Positions 1 to 8,850 of a DNA stretch of 64,000 nt are shown here, piece by piece. Within the stretch, counting starts at the first letter, position 1, and every line of letters starts with the position of its first letter. The translations under genes were made by a program, and so were the position numbers. The DNA is from a virus, in the IMG/VR virus record IMGVR_UViG_3300044646_000478, positions 1 through 64,000 of that record; one strand, given 5' to 3'. Under the pieces are notes generated by a model that had not been told where the DNA came from, searched no databases, and was given only the letters and a program-made list of their open reading frames with translations.

Positions 1-432
1 TCTACCGGCCATAGGAAGGACTCTTGATGCAAGCATTCCTCCCGCAGCAAGAAGTGGAGCAATGGCGGTTTTATTCTCTCCCATCCTAAAACTGCTAATT
101 CCATTTGTTTTGGGAGAGCCTAGAAGAGAAATAATTTCATGAGTTCCGGGAAGATCTTCTTCTCCTAATTCAGAATCTGAACAAGTGTGCAAAAAATCCA
201 TAAAGCATGAGTTAAAGTGGTCTAATTCAGAACAATCTTCGCCATTTTCTTCTTTGGCTCTTTTTTCGTGATTGTAATCTTGTAAATATTGTTGAATAAA
301 CGCCTCTGGGCGCTCTAGAGGATCCGGATATTCGTATGCCTCTGGGTCATAACCACTATCTGCGGGACTAACCATCTCTCCAATGGCTAGTTTTCTATCC
401 AAACTGGACATTCTAAATGCGAAATCAGACAC
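1..432 (-). CDS. Hypothetical protein, 3' end outside window
   Basis: An open frame of 144 codons runs to the window edge without a stop, so the C-terminus is missing. I chose a GTG start because AAGGAG sits a few bases upstream; the protein begins MSDFAFRMSSLDRKLAIGEM. An acidic middle part (rich in E and D) is followed by a Gly/Ala-rich hydrophobic stretch (LLAAGGMLASRVLPMAG) that could be a membrane segment or a buried helix. It follows the repeat fibre gene on the same strand by 43 bp and is probably co-transcribed with it. I do not recognise the family and assign no function. Confidence 0.7.
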   Translation of the reverse strand, partial: MSDFAFRMSSLDRKLAIGEMVSPADSGYDPEAYEYPDPLERPEAFIQQYLQDYNHEKRAKEENGEDCSELDHFNSCFMDFLHTCSDSELGEEDLPGTHEIISLLGSPKTNGISSFRMGENKTAIAPLLAAGGMLASRVLPMAGR

Positions 433-475
433 TTTAACTCCTTGTTATGAAGATCTACCCTTTATTATCAGGAAA

Positions 476-1903
476 CTACAACAATACAGGTTCTGTACCA
501 CCTACAGAAATGCTAATTATGTCTCCCGTCGCGGTTCCATGTACGGTTGAGTTATCATTAATATTCAATACGAGGGGGGCGGCTTTACCAATACCTGTTT
601 TTTCTTTAAATGTAATCAATTGGAGGCCATTCAGGGCTATAGCACTAGTCAATTCACTAACAAAGAATTGATCGTCATCCTCTTTAAGAATAGAAGCACT
701 TGTAATTTCAGAAATTAAGAATAGATGATCTAATCTTGCATAATCAGCATCATAATATGGTATTTCTGTCAATATTCCTCTTTGAAGACCAATGAGAGAT
801 ATTCTATTATCCGATTCTGTTAGATTTGCAGAATCTTTACTAGTAGCGTTTGCATTTATCCTTACAAAATCTGAAAGAATTGACACATCAGAAGCGATTG
901 CTCCAATAATTTTGTTTTCTATTAAATTAATTGAATCTAAACTATTCAAAGAGTTTTGAACAATTTCTGTTAAGTGGCCTGAATCGGCTACCGACACTGT
1001 GATAGTAATACTCTCTCCAAGTTGAATGTTTTCTACTCCAATTGGACTTGCTTCTAGCGTGCGGTTATCTTCAAAACTTAAAGAATCTAAAGCGCTATGA
1101 TCTGTTGCAAGATTAAATGCTTCTTGATAAATAAATTGATCAGTAGATGATGCTGAAATCCCAAGAGAAGAAAGTGTATCGGTAATAAATAGACTATCTT
1201 CCGCAATCAACGCAAGAGATATAAATTCTGATATGTCACCAGAGTCAACAACTGGGATAGATATATCAGGAGTATCTTCTGAGAGGATGGGATCATCTAA
1301 AGATGAAAGTGTAGTTTGAATAAATTGATAATCAAACTCATCGTTCCAATGCATGTGATCAAGACCGGGGCCATCTGCTATTATGAATCCACTAAATTCT
1401 ATAAAAGTCTGATCAAGATCAATTGATTGTACAAAAGTAGAAATGCTTTGCACAAGATCAGTTGCTGCAACTTCATCAGATTGTCTAAGTGCTATTGAAT
1501 TTACAAAATCAGAAAGTGTTAATGAGTCTTCAATAAATATCTCAATTGTAGCAACATCTGCAAAAGAACTTGAGTCTTCAGAGACAAGAGATATACTTAT
1601 TTTGTCTGTAAAGTGAATAGTTTCATCAGGTACGGTAATAATAAATGTACCTATGAAATCCTGTATTGTGGCAGAATCAACACTATCAAAAGTAATAGAA
1701 AGGACCGTATCTGATGCTAAAGCAGAATCAGATAGGTCTAAGTTTACATCAAGCGTTACTTTTTCTGCAAAAGAGGCGGAATCAAAGGGCGGCTCAATTA
1801 TAAATGAAGCAATTGATTCTGAAAAAGTTACAGAATCTGAAGACTGAACACTCTTGTAAGGAATAGTAATTGCATCATCAATAAATGTAAAATTAGTTGA
1901 CAT
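476..1903 (-). CDS. Repeat-rich tail fibre or adhesin-like protein
   Basis: This 475-residue protein consists largely of degenerate units of about 35 to 40 residues built around a DS-x-x-L/F-S/T-D/E-x-(V/I) pattern, for example DSVTFSESIASFI and DSLTLSDFVNSIAL, with alternating polar and beta-branched residues. It is strongly acidic and Ser/Asp-rich, with very few Cys, and has no signal peptide. Such a pattern suggests an elongated beta-structured fibre shaft. Its position after a series of fibre and collar genes supports a virion surface role. The receptor is unknown. A C-terminal non-repeat part (about residues 370 to 475) could be the tip. The function is inferred from repeat architecture and context. 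Confidence 0.6.
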   Translation of the reverse strand: MSTNFTFIDDAITIPYKSVQSSDSVTFSESIASFIIEPPFDSASFAEKVTLDVNLDLSDSALASDTVLSITFDSVDSATIQDFIGTFIITVPDETIHFTDKISISLVSEDSSSFADVATIEIFIEDSLTLSDFVNSIALRQSDEVAATDLVQSISTFVQSIDLDQTFIEFSGFIIADGPGLDHMHWNDEFDYQFIQTTLSSLDDPILSEDTPDISIPVVDSGDISEFISLALIAEDSLFITDTLSSLGISASSTDQFIYQEAFNLATDHSALDSLSFEDNRTLEASPIGVENIQLGESITITVSVADSGHLTEIVQNSLNSLDSINLIENKIIGAIASDVSILSDFVRINANATSKDSANLTESDNRISLIGLQRGILTEIPYYDADYARLDHLFLISEITSASILKEDDDQFFVSELTSAIALNGLQLITFKEKTGIGKAAPLVLNINDNSTVHGTATGDIISISVGGTEPVLL

Positions 1904-1938
1904 TAGATCACCTATCTATTATGTGCCGTATAAACACA

Positions 1939-1960
1939 GAAACCCGCCGAAGCGGGTAAC
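1939..1960 (-). terminator. Rho-independent terminator
   Basis: Read on the minus strand, a CCCGC/GCGGG stem (with one extra T-A pair) closes a TTCG tetraloop at 1942-1957 and is followed by TTTCTGTGTTT. It lies between the 1985-2557 gene and the 476-1903 gene, so it would limit read-through into the fibre gene. The T-run is interrupted, which weakens it. Confidence 0.65.
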
Positions 1961-1984
1961 TGATTTGTTTTAGGCTAATTTGCA

Positions 1985-2557
1985 TTAGGCTAATGAAAGT
2001 GATACAGAAAAAGTCCACGTTGAAGCAGAAGTCTTTGATCCAAGATCTTCTTGCTTACGGTTAAGCATTCTTCCGCCAGATGAGCCATTAAATACACCCC
2101 ACTCATACCAGTGAAAGTTGGCATCTGCGGTTCCGTATGTTGAACGGAAGGTAATTGTACCGGCTCCTGCACCAGTCCCGTCTGAGTGTTGTGGATAAGT
2201 TGAATCCATAGCCTTACGGATTTGGTTTGCAGTACCACCAGAAGCCTGCAAATCGTTTTGAGTTGCAGCAGCGGCAACAGTTCCATTGCCTACTCCAATG
2301 TGAGCGTTAGCATTGTTAAAGTAAGTAAGAGTTTGACCGCTTGATGCATTACCATTTCCGATAAGAGTTTCCCAAATACAAGAAGCCCCACCATGCATGA
2401 GAAGGTTGCCCTCTTTTTCAAATACTTCATAAGGTTGGCTTAGATCTTCGCCATGATATTTTTCAACTCTCCAACGGGCTTTCCACTGGATTGGTTGGTG
2501 AGTTTCATAATTAGCGCCAATTACGCTAGCCTCACCCATTCTTGCTGATTCTTTCAT
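1985..2557 (-). CDS. Phage structural protein, unknown
   Basis: 190 residues beginning MKESARMGEASVIGANYETH, with a purine-rich ribosome binding site (AAAGGAAA) upstream. The middle part (about residues 45 to 125) has Gly/Ala/Thr-rich segments such as HIGVGNGTVAAAATQNDL, and the C-terminus (WYEWGVFNG to the end) is predicted beta-rich. This composition is usual for virion surface or tail-associated proteins in tailed phages. The gene is isolated by an 82 bp leader containing TATAAG (a candidate late promoter) and is followed by a terminator, so it may be a single-gene transcript. No catalytic motif was seen. Confidence 0.6.
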   Translation of the reverse strand: MKESARMGEASVIGANYETHQPIQWKARWRVEKYHGEDLSQPYEVFEKEGNLLMHGGASCIWETLIGNGNASSGQTLTYFNNANAHIGVGNGTVAAAATQNDLQASGGTANQIRKAMDSTYPQHSDGTGAGAGTITFRSTYGTADANFHWYEWGVFNGSSGGRMLNRKQEDLGSKTSASTWTFSVSLSLA

Positions 2558-2639
2558 TTTAAGTATTTCCTTTCTTTTACGCGCATAAAAGATATTTTCT
2601 TCTTATATTAAAGCAAAGTGTGTGGTTAGAAAGAAGGAT
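2558..2639 (-). promoter_or_regulatory. Leader with candidate late promoter
   Basis: The AT-rich gap upstream of the 1985-2557 gene contains, on the minus strand, TTTAATATAAG (the TATAAG core is at 2602-2607), about 45 bases before the start codon. The same TATAAG core recurs in several other gaps of the minus-strand late genes. No convincing -35 box was seen. Promoter status is inference. Confidence 0.35.
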
Positions 2640-4277
2640 TTAAGATATTTCTGCTGATGCTGTGTAAGAAAATCCATAAGTATACCCGCTACTGGGTATT
2701 CCACTAGTATTTCCCACAGTATAAAAACCATCATGGGTAATGTTTCCAGCAGTCATTGCATACCCTGAATTTGTATTTGATACATAAACACTTCCAGCAC
2801 TACCACCAAGATATGTACTATTATATAAAACAATTACTGGATCTGTTCTCATTCTCGTTGGAAAAATTGCTCCAGTTCTGGCAACAGTGCCGTTACCAGA
2901 ATTACCATCGGCATAGACCATAGAATCATTTCTCAAAAAATACCTTCTACATAAAGATAGTTCTTGTTTAAACGTTCTTTGTTGAAAAGGAGTTGCTGTT
3001 GGACCTAACTCTAATTGTACCCCGGATAATTGCCAAGTAGCCGCAGCGGTTGCCATAAGGTTTGTTGATCCAGACGGTTGATTATAATTAGCGCTTTCCC
3101 ATGTGTTTATGTTTGAAGTTGTAAATGAAGATCCGTGGCCTAGTGACCAATTAATTATCAATCCACCTGTTGTCGTCTTTTCCCACGTTCCAGTATTGTC
3201 TGCTGTGAAAGTTATAATCTTTCTTTCCCAAGTATTTGCAGCATTAATTGTATAAGAAAAGGTATAGGATCTATTCAATGCGTCATTTTTAAATGAGCCA
3301 CCAAATGTTCCTGTAACGCTGGATTTTACATAGAAAGATAAAGTTACAATTTTATTTGCTGAAGTTCCAAAGCCTAAATCTTGAACATCATATCCTTCAA
3401 TATTCTGCCTTAAAAGATAATAATCGCCTGATGCTAGCGAAGTGTCTTGAGTTGCAACTGTTATTTTGGCTGAGTTTGTAGATATTCCAGCAGGTCCATC
3501 GTTAGTCACACATTGAACATTAGCGTTACCACCGCCGTTTGCATAAAATCTAAATCTGTCGGCAACAAAAACATCTGTTTGAGAATTAGCCGCAGAATTT
3601 CTTCTTCTTTCATCAACAAGCATGGCTCCATTAATAATTTTATTTCTATCGTTCTCAAACCCAGAAATAGGTTCCCATCTATTAGCAGAAGCCCTCCATC
3701 TTAGATTCCACATTGTTCCACTAGTATCATCAATAAGATATCTTACTTCTTGACCATCTATGTTGCCTGTGCTTGGCAATGATGTTACTAATGGGGTTGA
3801 TGCTAATGGAACTATGAATTGAGAGGCTTGGATTATTTTAGATACGCGGAGGAAGGCGGGGGCATAGGCGGGGGAACCTGCCCCACCTGAACCTGCGCGT
3901 ATTTGCTGCGTTGATGAAAGCGACGATACTGCTTTTACCTGATAAGTATGCGAACCAGCAGACGGTGTAAGCCGGTATTGCAAGTGAACTGGAGCGGCGG
4001 TCAGGTCGGATTGCGCTAGGCTTTCTCCCCACGGACTCGCTTTTTGTGTTCCGTCTTCGAACAGGGAAATTGTCAAGTTGTCGCCGCCCAACCAACATCG
4101 GCCTGACGGCGCAAAAAACTCAACAAGAATTGGAGAGCCGTCGCAAACAACCGTAAGCACGCTACTGACGTTAGTAACCGACGTTCCAACGGTTACGCTG
4201 CTCGTAATCTGCGAGTACCCCAACTCCACCAATCCACCACTAGTAGTAACTACTGTATTTTCTGATAATGAAGTCAT
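2640..4277 (-). CDS. Tail fibre protein, paralogue 1 of 3
   Basis: 545 residues. The N-terminal 185 residues share an architecture with the next two genes: MTS-(I/L)-S-(E/D) start, GGLVELGY, a CDGSPILVEF strand, then FLRVSKIIQASQ and a (V/I)TSLPS...GQEVRYL block preceding a W-rich link. The C-terminal ~330 residues differ and resemble a carbohydrate-binding type beta-sandwich, with DRFRFYANGGG, LSFYVKSSVTGTFGGSF and FQQRTFKQELSLCRRYF; this last segment is typical of phage fibre/appendage modules. This suggests a conserved attachment module with an exchangeable receptor-binding domain. The region encoding residues ~15 to 145 is markedly GC-rich compared with the rest. Confidence 0.7.
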   Translation of the reverse strand: MTSLSENTVVTTSGGLVELGYSQITSSVTVGTSVTNVSSVLTVVCDGSPILVEFFAPSGRCWLGGDNLTISLFEDGTQKASPWGESLAQSDLTAAPVHLQYRLTPSAGSHTYQVKAVSSLSSTQQIRAGSGGAGSPAYAPAFLRVSKIIQASQFIVPLASTPLVTSLPSTGNIDGQEVRYLIDDTSGTMWNLRWRASANRWEPISGFENDRNKIINGAMLVDERRRNSAANSQTDVFVADRFRFYANGGGNANVQCVTNDGPAGISTNSAKITVATQDTSLASGDYYLLRQNIEGYDVQDLGFGTSANKIVTLSFYVKSSVTGTFGGSFKNDALNRSYTFSYTINAANTWERKIITFTADNTGTWEKTTTGGLIINWSLGHGSSFTTSNINTWESANYNQPSGSTNLMATAAATWQLSGVQLELGPTATPFQQRTFKQELSLCRRYFLRNDSMVYADGNSGNGTVARTGAIFPTRMRTDPVIVLYNSTYLGGSAGSVYVSNTNSGYAMTAGNITHDGFYTVGNTSGIPSSGYTYGFSYTASAEIS

Positions 4278-4279
4278 AT

Positions 4280-5272
4280 TTATGCGCTCACTCTTATTGG
4301 GGTTATTACAAGATTTGCATTTCCAACTGTTGAGCCGCTCCCTTGAGCAACGTGGTAATCGGAAAGAGCAACAGTTGTGTTTGCAGCCAACCCGCTAAGT
4401 ACAATAGTTCTATTTCCATTTTCATATTGAGATGCGGCGTTTGACATTCTTGCCACATAATAATTAATATTTCTAGAAGTAGTTGTATTAATACAAATAA
4501 TTGCATCATTACCGGAAGTAGTTGTAAGCAAACACGCTCCATTTATTAAGTAATCTCCCGCAAGGGGAACGGCTTTTGTAAGAACATCAGAGTAAGAGCC
4601 AGCCGCGTGAGTTAATGTATATTGAGTTCCATTATCGTGTTGTGTTGATATTGGTGCCCCACCTATAAATTCCCACTTATTGGCAGAAGAAGATCCAGCC
4701 CTATATCTAAAATTCCATATGATGCCATTTGTATTATCGGCCAAGTATCTCACTTCTTGTCCATCTATTGCATCAGATGGAAGAGATGTTACTAGGGGTG
4801 CATTTGGTGTTTGTACTATTAGTTGAGAGGCTTGGATAACTTTAGAAATGCGAAGAAAAGCGGGGGTCCAGTTGGCAGAGGCGCAAGTAATAGTTGCATT
4901 AGCCCCAATCGAAACTGCTTTAATAGTTACTGTGTGAACGCCAGCCGAGGGCGCAATTCGCATATGAGCGCTGGCGGGATTGTTCCACGCGCTAGTAGGA
5001 GTCCAGTTCCAAATTCGTCCTTGTCCGACAGTAGGTGAGACTCCATCAACTTCAATTAAGAAATATATATCAGTTGAAGCCCCCGAATCAATGCGGGGAA
5101 CGTAAACATCAACAATGCAAGGGCTTCCATCGGAAACAAAGGAAAGTGGACCAAGGACTATTGCAGCAGCCGCGCCATTTGTGATTGTCTGGTTCGATAT
5201 TTTTTCAACATAAGCCAACTCAACTAAACCACCCGGAGCATTAACAACATTAGTATCTGATATAGAAGTCAT
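4280..5272 (-). CDS. Tail fibre protein, paralogue 2 of 3
   Basis: 330 residues with the same N-terminal module as its two neighbours (MTSISDTNVVNAPGGLVELA, later FLRISKVIQASQ and TSLPSDAIDGQEVRYL). After the linker comes a shorter, different C-terminal beta domain of about 125 residues, starting near HDNGTQYTLTHAAGSY and ending VITPIRVSA. Start and stop overlap the neighbouring gene as ATGA, indicating translational coupling. It is probably an alternative or accessory fibre/head-fibre tip. Function is inferred from paralogy and position only. Confidence 0.68.
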   Translation of the reverse strand: MTSISDTNVVNAPGGLVELAYVEKISNQTITNGAAAAIVLGPLSFVSDGSPCIVDVYVPRIDSGASTDIYFLIEVDGVSPTVGQGRIWNWTPTSAWNNPASAHMRIAPSAGVHTVTIKAVSIGANATITCASANWTPAFLRISKVIQASQLIVQTPNAPLVTSLPSDAIDGQEVRYLADNTNGIIWNFRYRAGSSSANKWEFIGGAPISTQHDNGTQYTLTHAAGSYSDVLTKAVPLAGDYLINGACLLTTTSGNDAIICINTTTSRNINYYVARMSNAASQYENGNRTIVLSGLAANTTVALSDYHVAQGSGSTVGNANLVITPIRVSA

Positions 5273-6270
5273 GATGAAATCCTTACGATATTAAATCTTT
5301 GAGCAAGAAAAGAAATTGTTAAATCTCTACTTGCCCCAGACCCGGTATTAATGCCCCACAAACAATATGATTGCCCTCCTGTTAATCTTATTAAACCATC
5401 AACCGGAGTTCTCATATACGCCCACGAATTTACGGTTGGGCCAGAAATGGTCGTTCCATTATTATTACCCGATTCTGCAAAAGTTAATATTCTTGCTCCA
5501 GAGCCGTTTGCATCCCATTGACATTGACCTGATATATGATACAGTCCTCCTAAATTAGAAGGGATTGTAATTGTACCATTAGATACTGTAAACCCAAAGT
5601 TGTTTGTCACAGTCGCGCTTGGAAAGGTTAATTTAGTCCAAGTTTCTAATGCAAAGCCAGTTTGAGCAGCGCCTGCAACAATTTCTACGCTGGGTTGTTC
5701 ATTTATATTAACCCAAGATGCCCCATTATATTTTTTATTAAAATAAGAATTGTTAATCAAATGATGCACTTCTTGATTAACAACAGGATTAGAAGGCAAA
5801 TCTGTAACAATTGGCGCATTAGATTGAGTTACTAACAATTGAGAGGCTTGGATGATCTTGGATACGCGGAGGACCGCATTACCGGTCAGGGATGTCTGGA
5901 GGGTTGATCCAGTCCATCTCCACCATCTAACCGAAATAGTGCGAGAGCCCGCAGCGGGGGTAATCCTTCGGCTTTGAGCGTACGCAAGGCGAAGAACCTG
6001 ATTGTTTGTATTTGCCTCAAAGTTAGAGTTGTAAACACCATCAACCCACACACCGATCTGCACACCCTCACCTGTGGCGCAGGCAATACAGCACTCAAAC
6101 TCAATAAGGATTGGGCTGCCGTCGCATATGACTGTGGTTGAGACAAGTTCAGTCGCGTTTGCCTGAGTTGTCTGAGAAACGGCGACGTTCGTGCGATCCG
6201 TGGACTGGTACCCCAACTCCACCAATCCACCGGGCGCATTAACTACTTCTGTATCTGATATAGAGGTCAT
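5269..6270 (-). CDS. Tail fibre protein, paralogue 3 of 3
   Basis: 333 residues, again starting MTSISDTEVVNAPGGLVELG, with ICDGSPILIEFECC, LRVSKIIQASQ and the IVTDLPSNPVVNQEVHHL block that ends the shared module near residue 180. The C-terminal ~140 residues form a C1q/TNF-like beta pattern (FALETWTKLTFPSATVTNNFGF, then YHISGQCQWDANGSG), a fold common in phage fibre tips. ATGA overlaps occur at both ends. Two adjacent Cys in the N-terminal module (ECCIAC) are unusual for this family. Confidence 0.68.
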   Translation of the reverse strand: MTSISDTEVVNAPGGLVELGYQSTDRTNVAVSQTTQANATELVSTTVICDGSPILIEFECCIACATGEGVQIGVWVDGVYNSNFEANTNNQVLRLAYAQSRRITPAAGSRTISVRWWRWTGSTLQTSLTGNAVLRVSKIIQASQLLVTQSNAPIVTDLPSNPVVNQEVHHLINNSYFNKKYNGASWVNINEQPSVEIVAGAAQTGFALETWTKLTFPSATVTNNFGFTVSNGTITIPSNLGGLYHISGQCQWDANGSGARILTFAESGNNNGTTISGPTVNSWAYMRTPVDGLIRLTGGQSYCLWGINTGSGASRDLTISFLAQRFNIVRISS

Positions 6271-6572
6271 GGCTTAGGATACCTATCCTTAACTTCTTTG
6301 ATTACTTTTTTCCATTTATCGTAACCTTCATGATATAAAATATCTAATTGATCTATAATAGATGGATATGCAATGGCTCGTTTTTGCTGATATTGAGCAT
6401 TTTCTTTTTCTTTTTTTAAACGTTCAATTTCTTCTTCAACCTCTTTTAAAGTTGGGATTTTGTCTGGGCCAAACCATTCCACAGTTTCATACTGGTTATC
6501 AAAAACAGCAAAAGCGTTGTTTGGTCGCAGAGAGGCGAGTGCTTCACTAATCCCAATTGATTTATCTATCAT
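6267..6572 (-). CDS. Probable tail fibre assembly/chaperone-like protein
   Basis: 101 residues from the ATG that overlaps the previous stop (ATGA), a better start than one five codons upstream. After an N-terminal beta part (FAVFDNQYETVEWFG) comes a Lys/Glu-rich coiled coil (EEEIERLKKEKENAQYQ) and then AYPSIIDQLDILYHEGYDKWK, a motif I associate with small phage proteins encoded beside fibre genes. It sits between the collar-domain genes and the fibre paralogues. A structural accessory or fibre chaperone role fits; it could also be a minor virion protein. Confidence 0.6.
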   Translation of the reverse strand: MIDKSIGISEALASLRPNNAFAVFDNQYETVEWFGPDKIPTLKEVEEEIERLKKEKENAQYQQKRAIAYPSIIDQLDILYHEGYDKWKKVIKEVKDRYPKP

Positions 6573-7732
6573 CCCTTTATCTCCCAAACAGTGTAGTAAG
6601 AAGCCCAGTTTGCGCTTTGGTTTAGACGACCATTAGTAGTTGCAAGATAAACAGCAATCTGCGTTGTGATTGCGGTCGGGTTAGTTGTGTTTGCAGTAAA
6701 TGAGATTGACTTGACAGTACGGCTGTAAAGGTCAGCGTTAGACCCCGTTGCAACGTAAACCTCATGCGTCTGCCCTTGTACCGTCACGACGCTTCCGCCC
6801 CAAAGCCCACGGCAGGACATACCTGCATAGGTCTGACCGGGGTGGTAAGGGGCCATTGCCCACTCAAACTGAATTAAAATAGTTGAATTAGAAAATTGTG
6901 GAGTGAATGTATATGAAGAATTTGTTGCACTTACCCAACCTGCACCAGAGCCGTTTACGCTAGTCTCGTTTGTCCAGCCGTATCTTCCAACTTGCACAAC
7001 TGATCCTGCGGGTAAACTAGAAGTGTTGATTGAAAACTCATCCCAACTTGATCCATTATATCTTTTTTGAATATATTTACCTGAAATTAGATGATAAACT
7101 TGTTCTCCAATTTGAGGATTAGAAGGAAGTTGAGTAACAACAGGAGGTTGATTTTGATAAAACCACCCGCCCCTCGGTAAATCAGCAACGGCCTTAATAA
7201 TATAATTTGTTACCAAATAAGGGGGAGAATCCGTAGGAGATGTTGAAGAAGATGCTCCTTCTGGGTTAACTTTAATATTAATTCCAGTTGTTGCAGATCT
7301 TGTCGCGGTATATGATGTACCTGTATTAGCAAGAGCAGGATTTGATTGATTAGATCCCGCAACTCCCGCAACATTATAGTCGCCAGCGTGTTGGTGGCCG
7401 GGGTCGGAAAAGTATACCGTATGTTGGTGCTTGGGTCTACGATTAGCAAGAGAAGCGCCTTCATTATTTCCCAATGTAGCCACATCAGTATGGGTGCCTT
7501 TTCCTACTGGAATGCGTCCTCTCATATCAGGAATATTAAATGTTGTTGACCCATCTCCTGACCCATATGTTGTGCTTAAAGCAGAAAACAATTCAGGATA
7601 TTGAATTCTAGATATAGCAGAGCCATCGCAGAACAACCAACCCGCAGGGGCATTTACTCCTGCAAAGGCTTCTATGACACCCACAGGAGTTGTTTGGACT
7701 ACGTTGTTTGCTAATGCTGATAAATTACCCAT
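6569..7732 (-). CDS. Tail collar-domain fibre protein, paralogue 1
   Basis: 387 residues. The N-terminal ~180 residues are a Phage Tail Collar domain: PVGVIEAFAGVNAPAGWLFC, DGSAISR, YPELFSALSTTYGSGDGSTT, FNIPDMRGRIPVGKG, with a His-rich stretch (HQHTVYFSDPGHQH) that in related short fibres binds metal along the shaft. A linker with PRGGWF...PPVVTQLPSNPQIGEQVYHL then leads to a distinct C-terminal beta domain (about residues 240 to 387). The adjacent paralogues share the first part and differ in the last. The likely role is a virion tip or short tail fibre recognising a host surface sugar; the specificity is unknown. Confidence 0.8.
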   Translation of the reverse strand: MGNLSALANNVVQTTPVGVIEAFAGVNAPAGWLFCDGSAISRIQYPELFSALSTTYGSGDGSTTFNIPDMRGRIPVGKGTHTDVATLGNNEGASLANRRPKHQHTVYFSDPGHQHAGDYNVAGVAGSNQSNPALANTGTSYTATRSATTGINIKVNPEGASSSTSPTDSPPYLVTNYIIKAVADLPRGGWFYQNQPPVVTQLPSNPQIGEQVYHLISGKYIQKRYNGSSWDEFSINTSSLPAGSVVQVGRYGWTNETSVNGSGAGWVSATNSSYTFTPQFSNSTILIQFEWAMAPYHPGQTYAGMSCRGLWGGSVVTVQGQTHEVYVATGSNADLYSRTVKSISFTANTTNPTAITTQIAVYLATTNGRLNQSANWASYYTVWEIKG

Positions 7733-7734
7733 TA

Positions 7735-8850
7735 TTAAACCTCTGCATAAAAACTAACACCATCTAATCCAACCCAAGTGTTTCCAGTTCTATAGGCATA
7801 AACATTGCCACTAGTATCAACATCAATTCTTGAGACTGTCCAAGGTTCTCCGGAGGTTGCTGGAAAAAGTTTTCTTGCTGAAGGTCGAAAACCTGTTGGT
7901 AAAACAAAAGCAATATCTGATGTTTTACTTGAACCACTTAACAGTCCTTTAAGCATAACAATTCCATCTGGAGTTTTTAAATAACCAGCAGTGTCAAAAC
8001 CTGCTCCATGATTTGCCCAACCATTTATTAATGTGGGCGCAACCCATGAAGGTTTAGAAACCGCTCCAGTATTGTACCAAGTTCCAGCACTATATCTTTT
8101 TGCTGTTTGGTAAGTTGTCCCGGCTACTGTTTCTTGCAAATATACTTCTTGACCCTCATATGGATTAGTTGGCAAGGAAGTAATAACTTCTGGTGTAGAA
8201 CTATTATACCATCCACCCCGAGGAAGTTCACTAACTGCTTTAATAATATAGTTTAATATAATTGTTGGCTGAGTATTGTTGTGGGCATTACCGCCACCAG
8301 TATTTTGATTAGTAGCAGTAACCCCCATAGCAGTAAGATTTTGACCTCCATAAACTCCTGCAAAAACTCCAGATGGAGAGAAAGTAAAGGTTGCGCCACC
8401 TGAAAGACCACCAAAATTTGCTCCCCAACTGTGTCCACCGGGGGATTCAACAGAGTGTGAGTGAGCATTTTGAGTGTGAGTGTGAGATGGCATTTCGTTA
8501 GAAGTTAAGGTATTACTTTGAGAACCCCCACTATTCCCCAATGCAGTTCCAGAAGCACCAAAAAAAGTAGAAGTAAGTCTATTGGTGGGACCATTATTCA
8601 TATTATTGACACCATCTCTACCAGCAATAGTGCGGCCTCTTAAGTCGGGCAATGTAAAAGTAGCAAACCCATCCCCCGAACCGTAGGTAGTTCCAATAAC
8701 GTTAAAGAGTTCGGGATATAATGCTCTAGATATTTGAGAGCCGTCGCAAATAAGCCAACCGTTGGGCGCATTAGTTCCTGCAAAAGCCTCTACGACTCCT
8801 ACTGGTTGTGGTTGAACTGCAATGTTTGCGACTTTAGATAATACGGCCAT
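7735..8850 (-). CDS. Tail collar-domain fibre protein, paralogue 2
   Basis: 371 residues with a collar domain (PVGVVEAFAGTNAPNGWLIC, YPELFNVIGTTYGSGDGFAT, FTLPDLRGRTIAGRDG). A His/Asn region (MPSHTHTQNAHSHSVESPGG, then GGGNAHNNTQPTIILNYIIK) is likely metal-binding or part of an intertwined shaft. The C-terminal ~125 residues, from WVAPTLINGWANHGAGFDTA, form a beta domain seen at the tips of many fibres (LKTPDGIVMLKGLLSGSS). Two bases separate it from the previous collar gene, so the set is translated together. Confidence 0.8.
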   Translation of the reverse strand: MAVLSKVANIAVQPQPVGVVEAFAGTNAPNGWLICDGSQISRALYPELFNVIGTTYGSGDGFATFTLPDLRGRTIAGRDGVNNMNNGPTNRLTSTFFGASGTALGNSGGSQSNTLTSNEMPSHTHTQNAHSHSVESPGGHSWGANFGGLSGGATFTFSPSGVFAGVYGGQNLTAMGVTATNQNTGGGNAHNNTQPTIILNYIIKAVSELPRGGWYNSSTPEVITSLPTNPYEGQEVYLQETVAGTTYQTAKRYSAGTWYNTGAVSKPSWVAPTLINGWANHGAGFDTAGYLKTPDGIVMLKGLLSGSSKTSDIAFVLPTGFRPSARKLFPATSGEPWTVSRIDVDTSGNVYAYRTGNTWVGLDGVSFYAEV

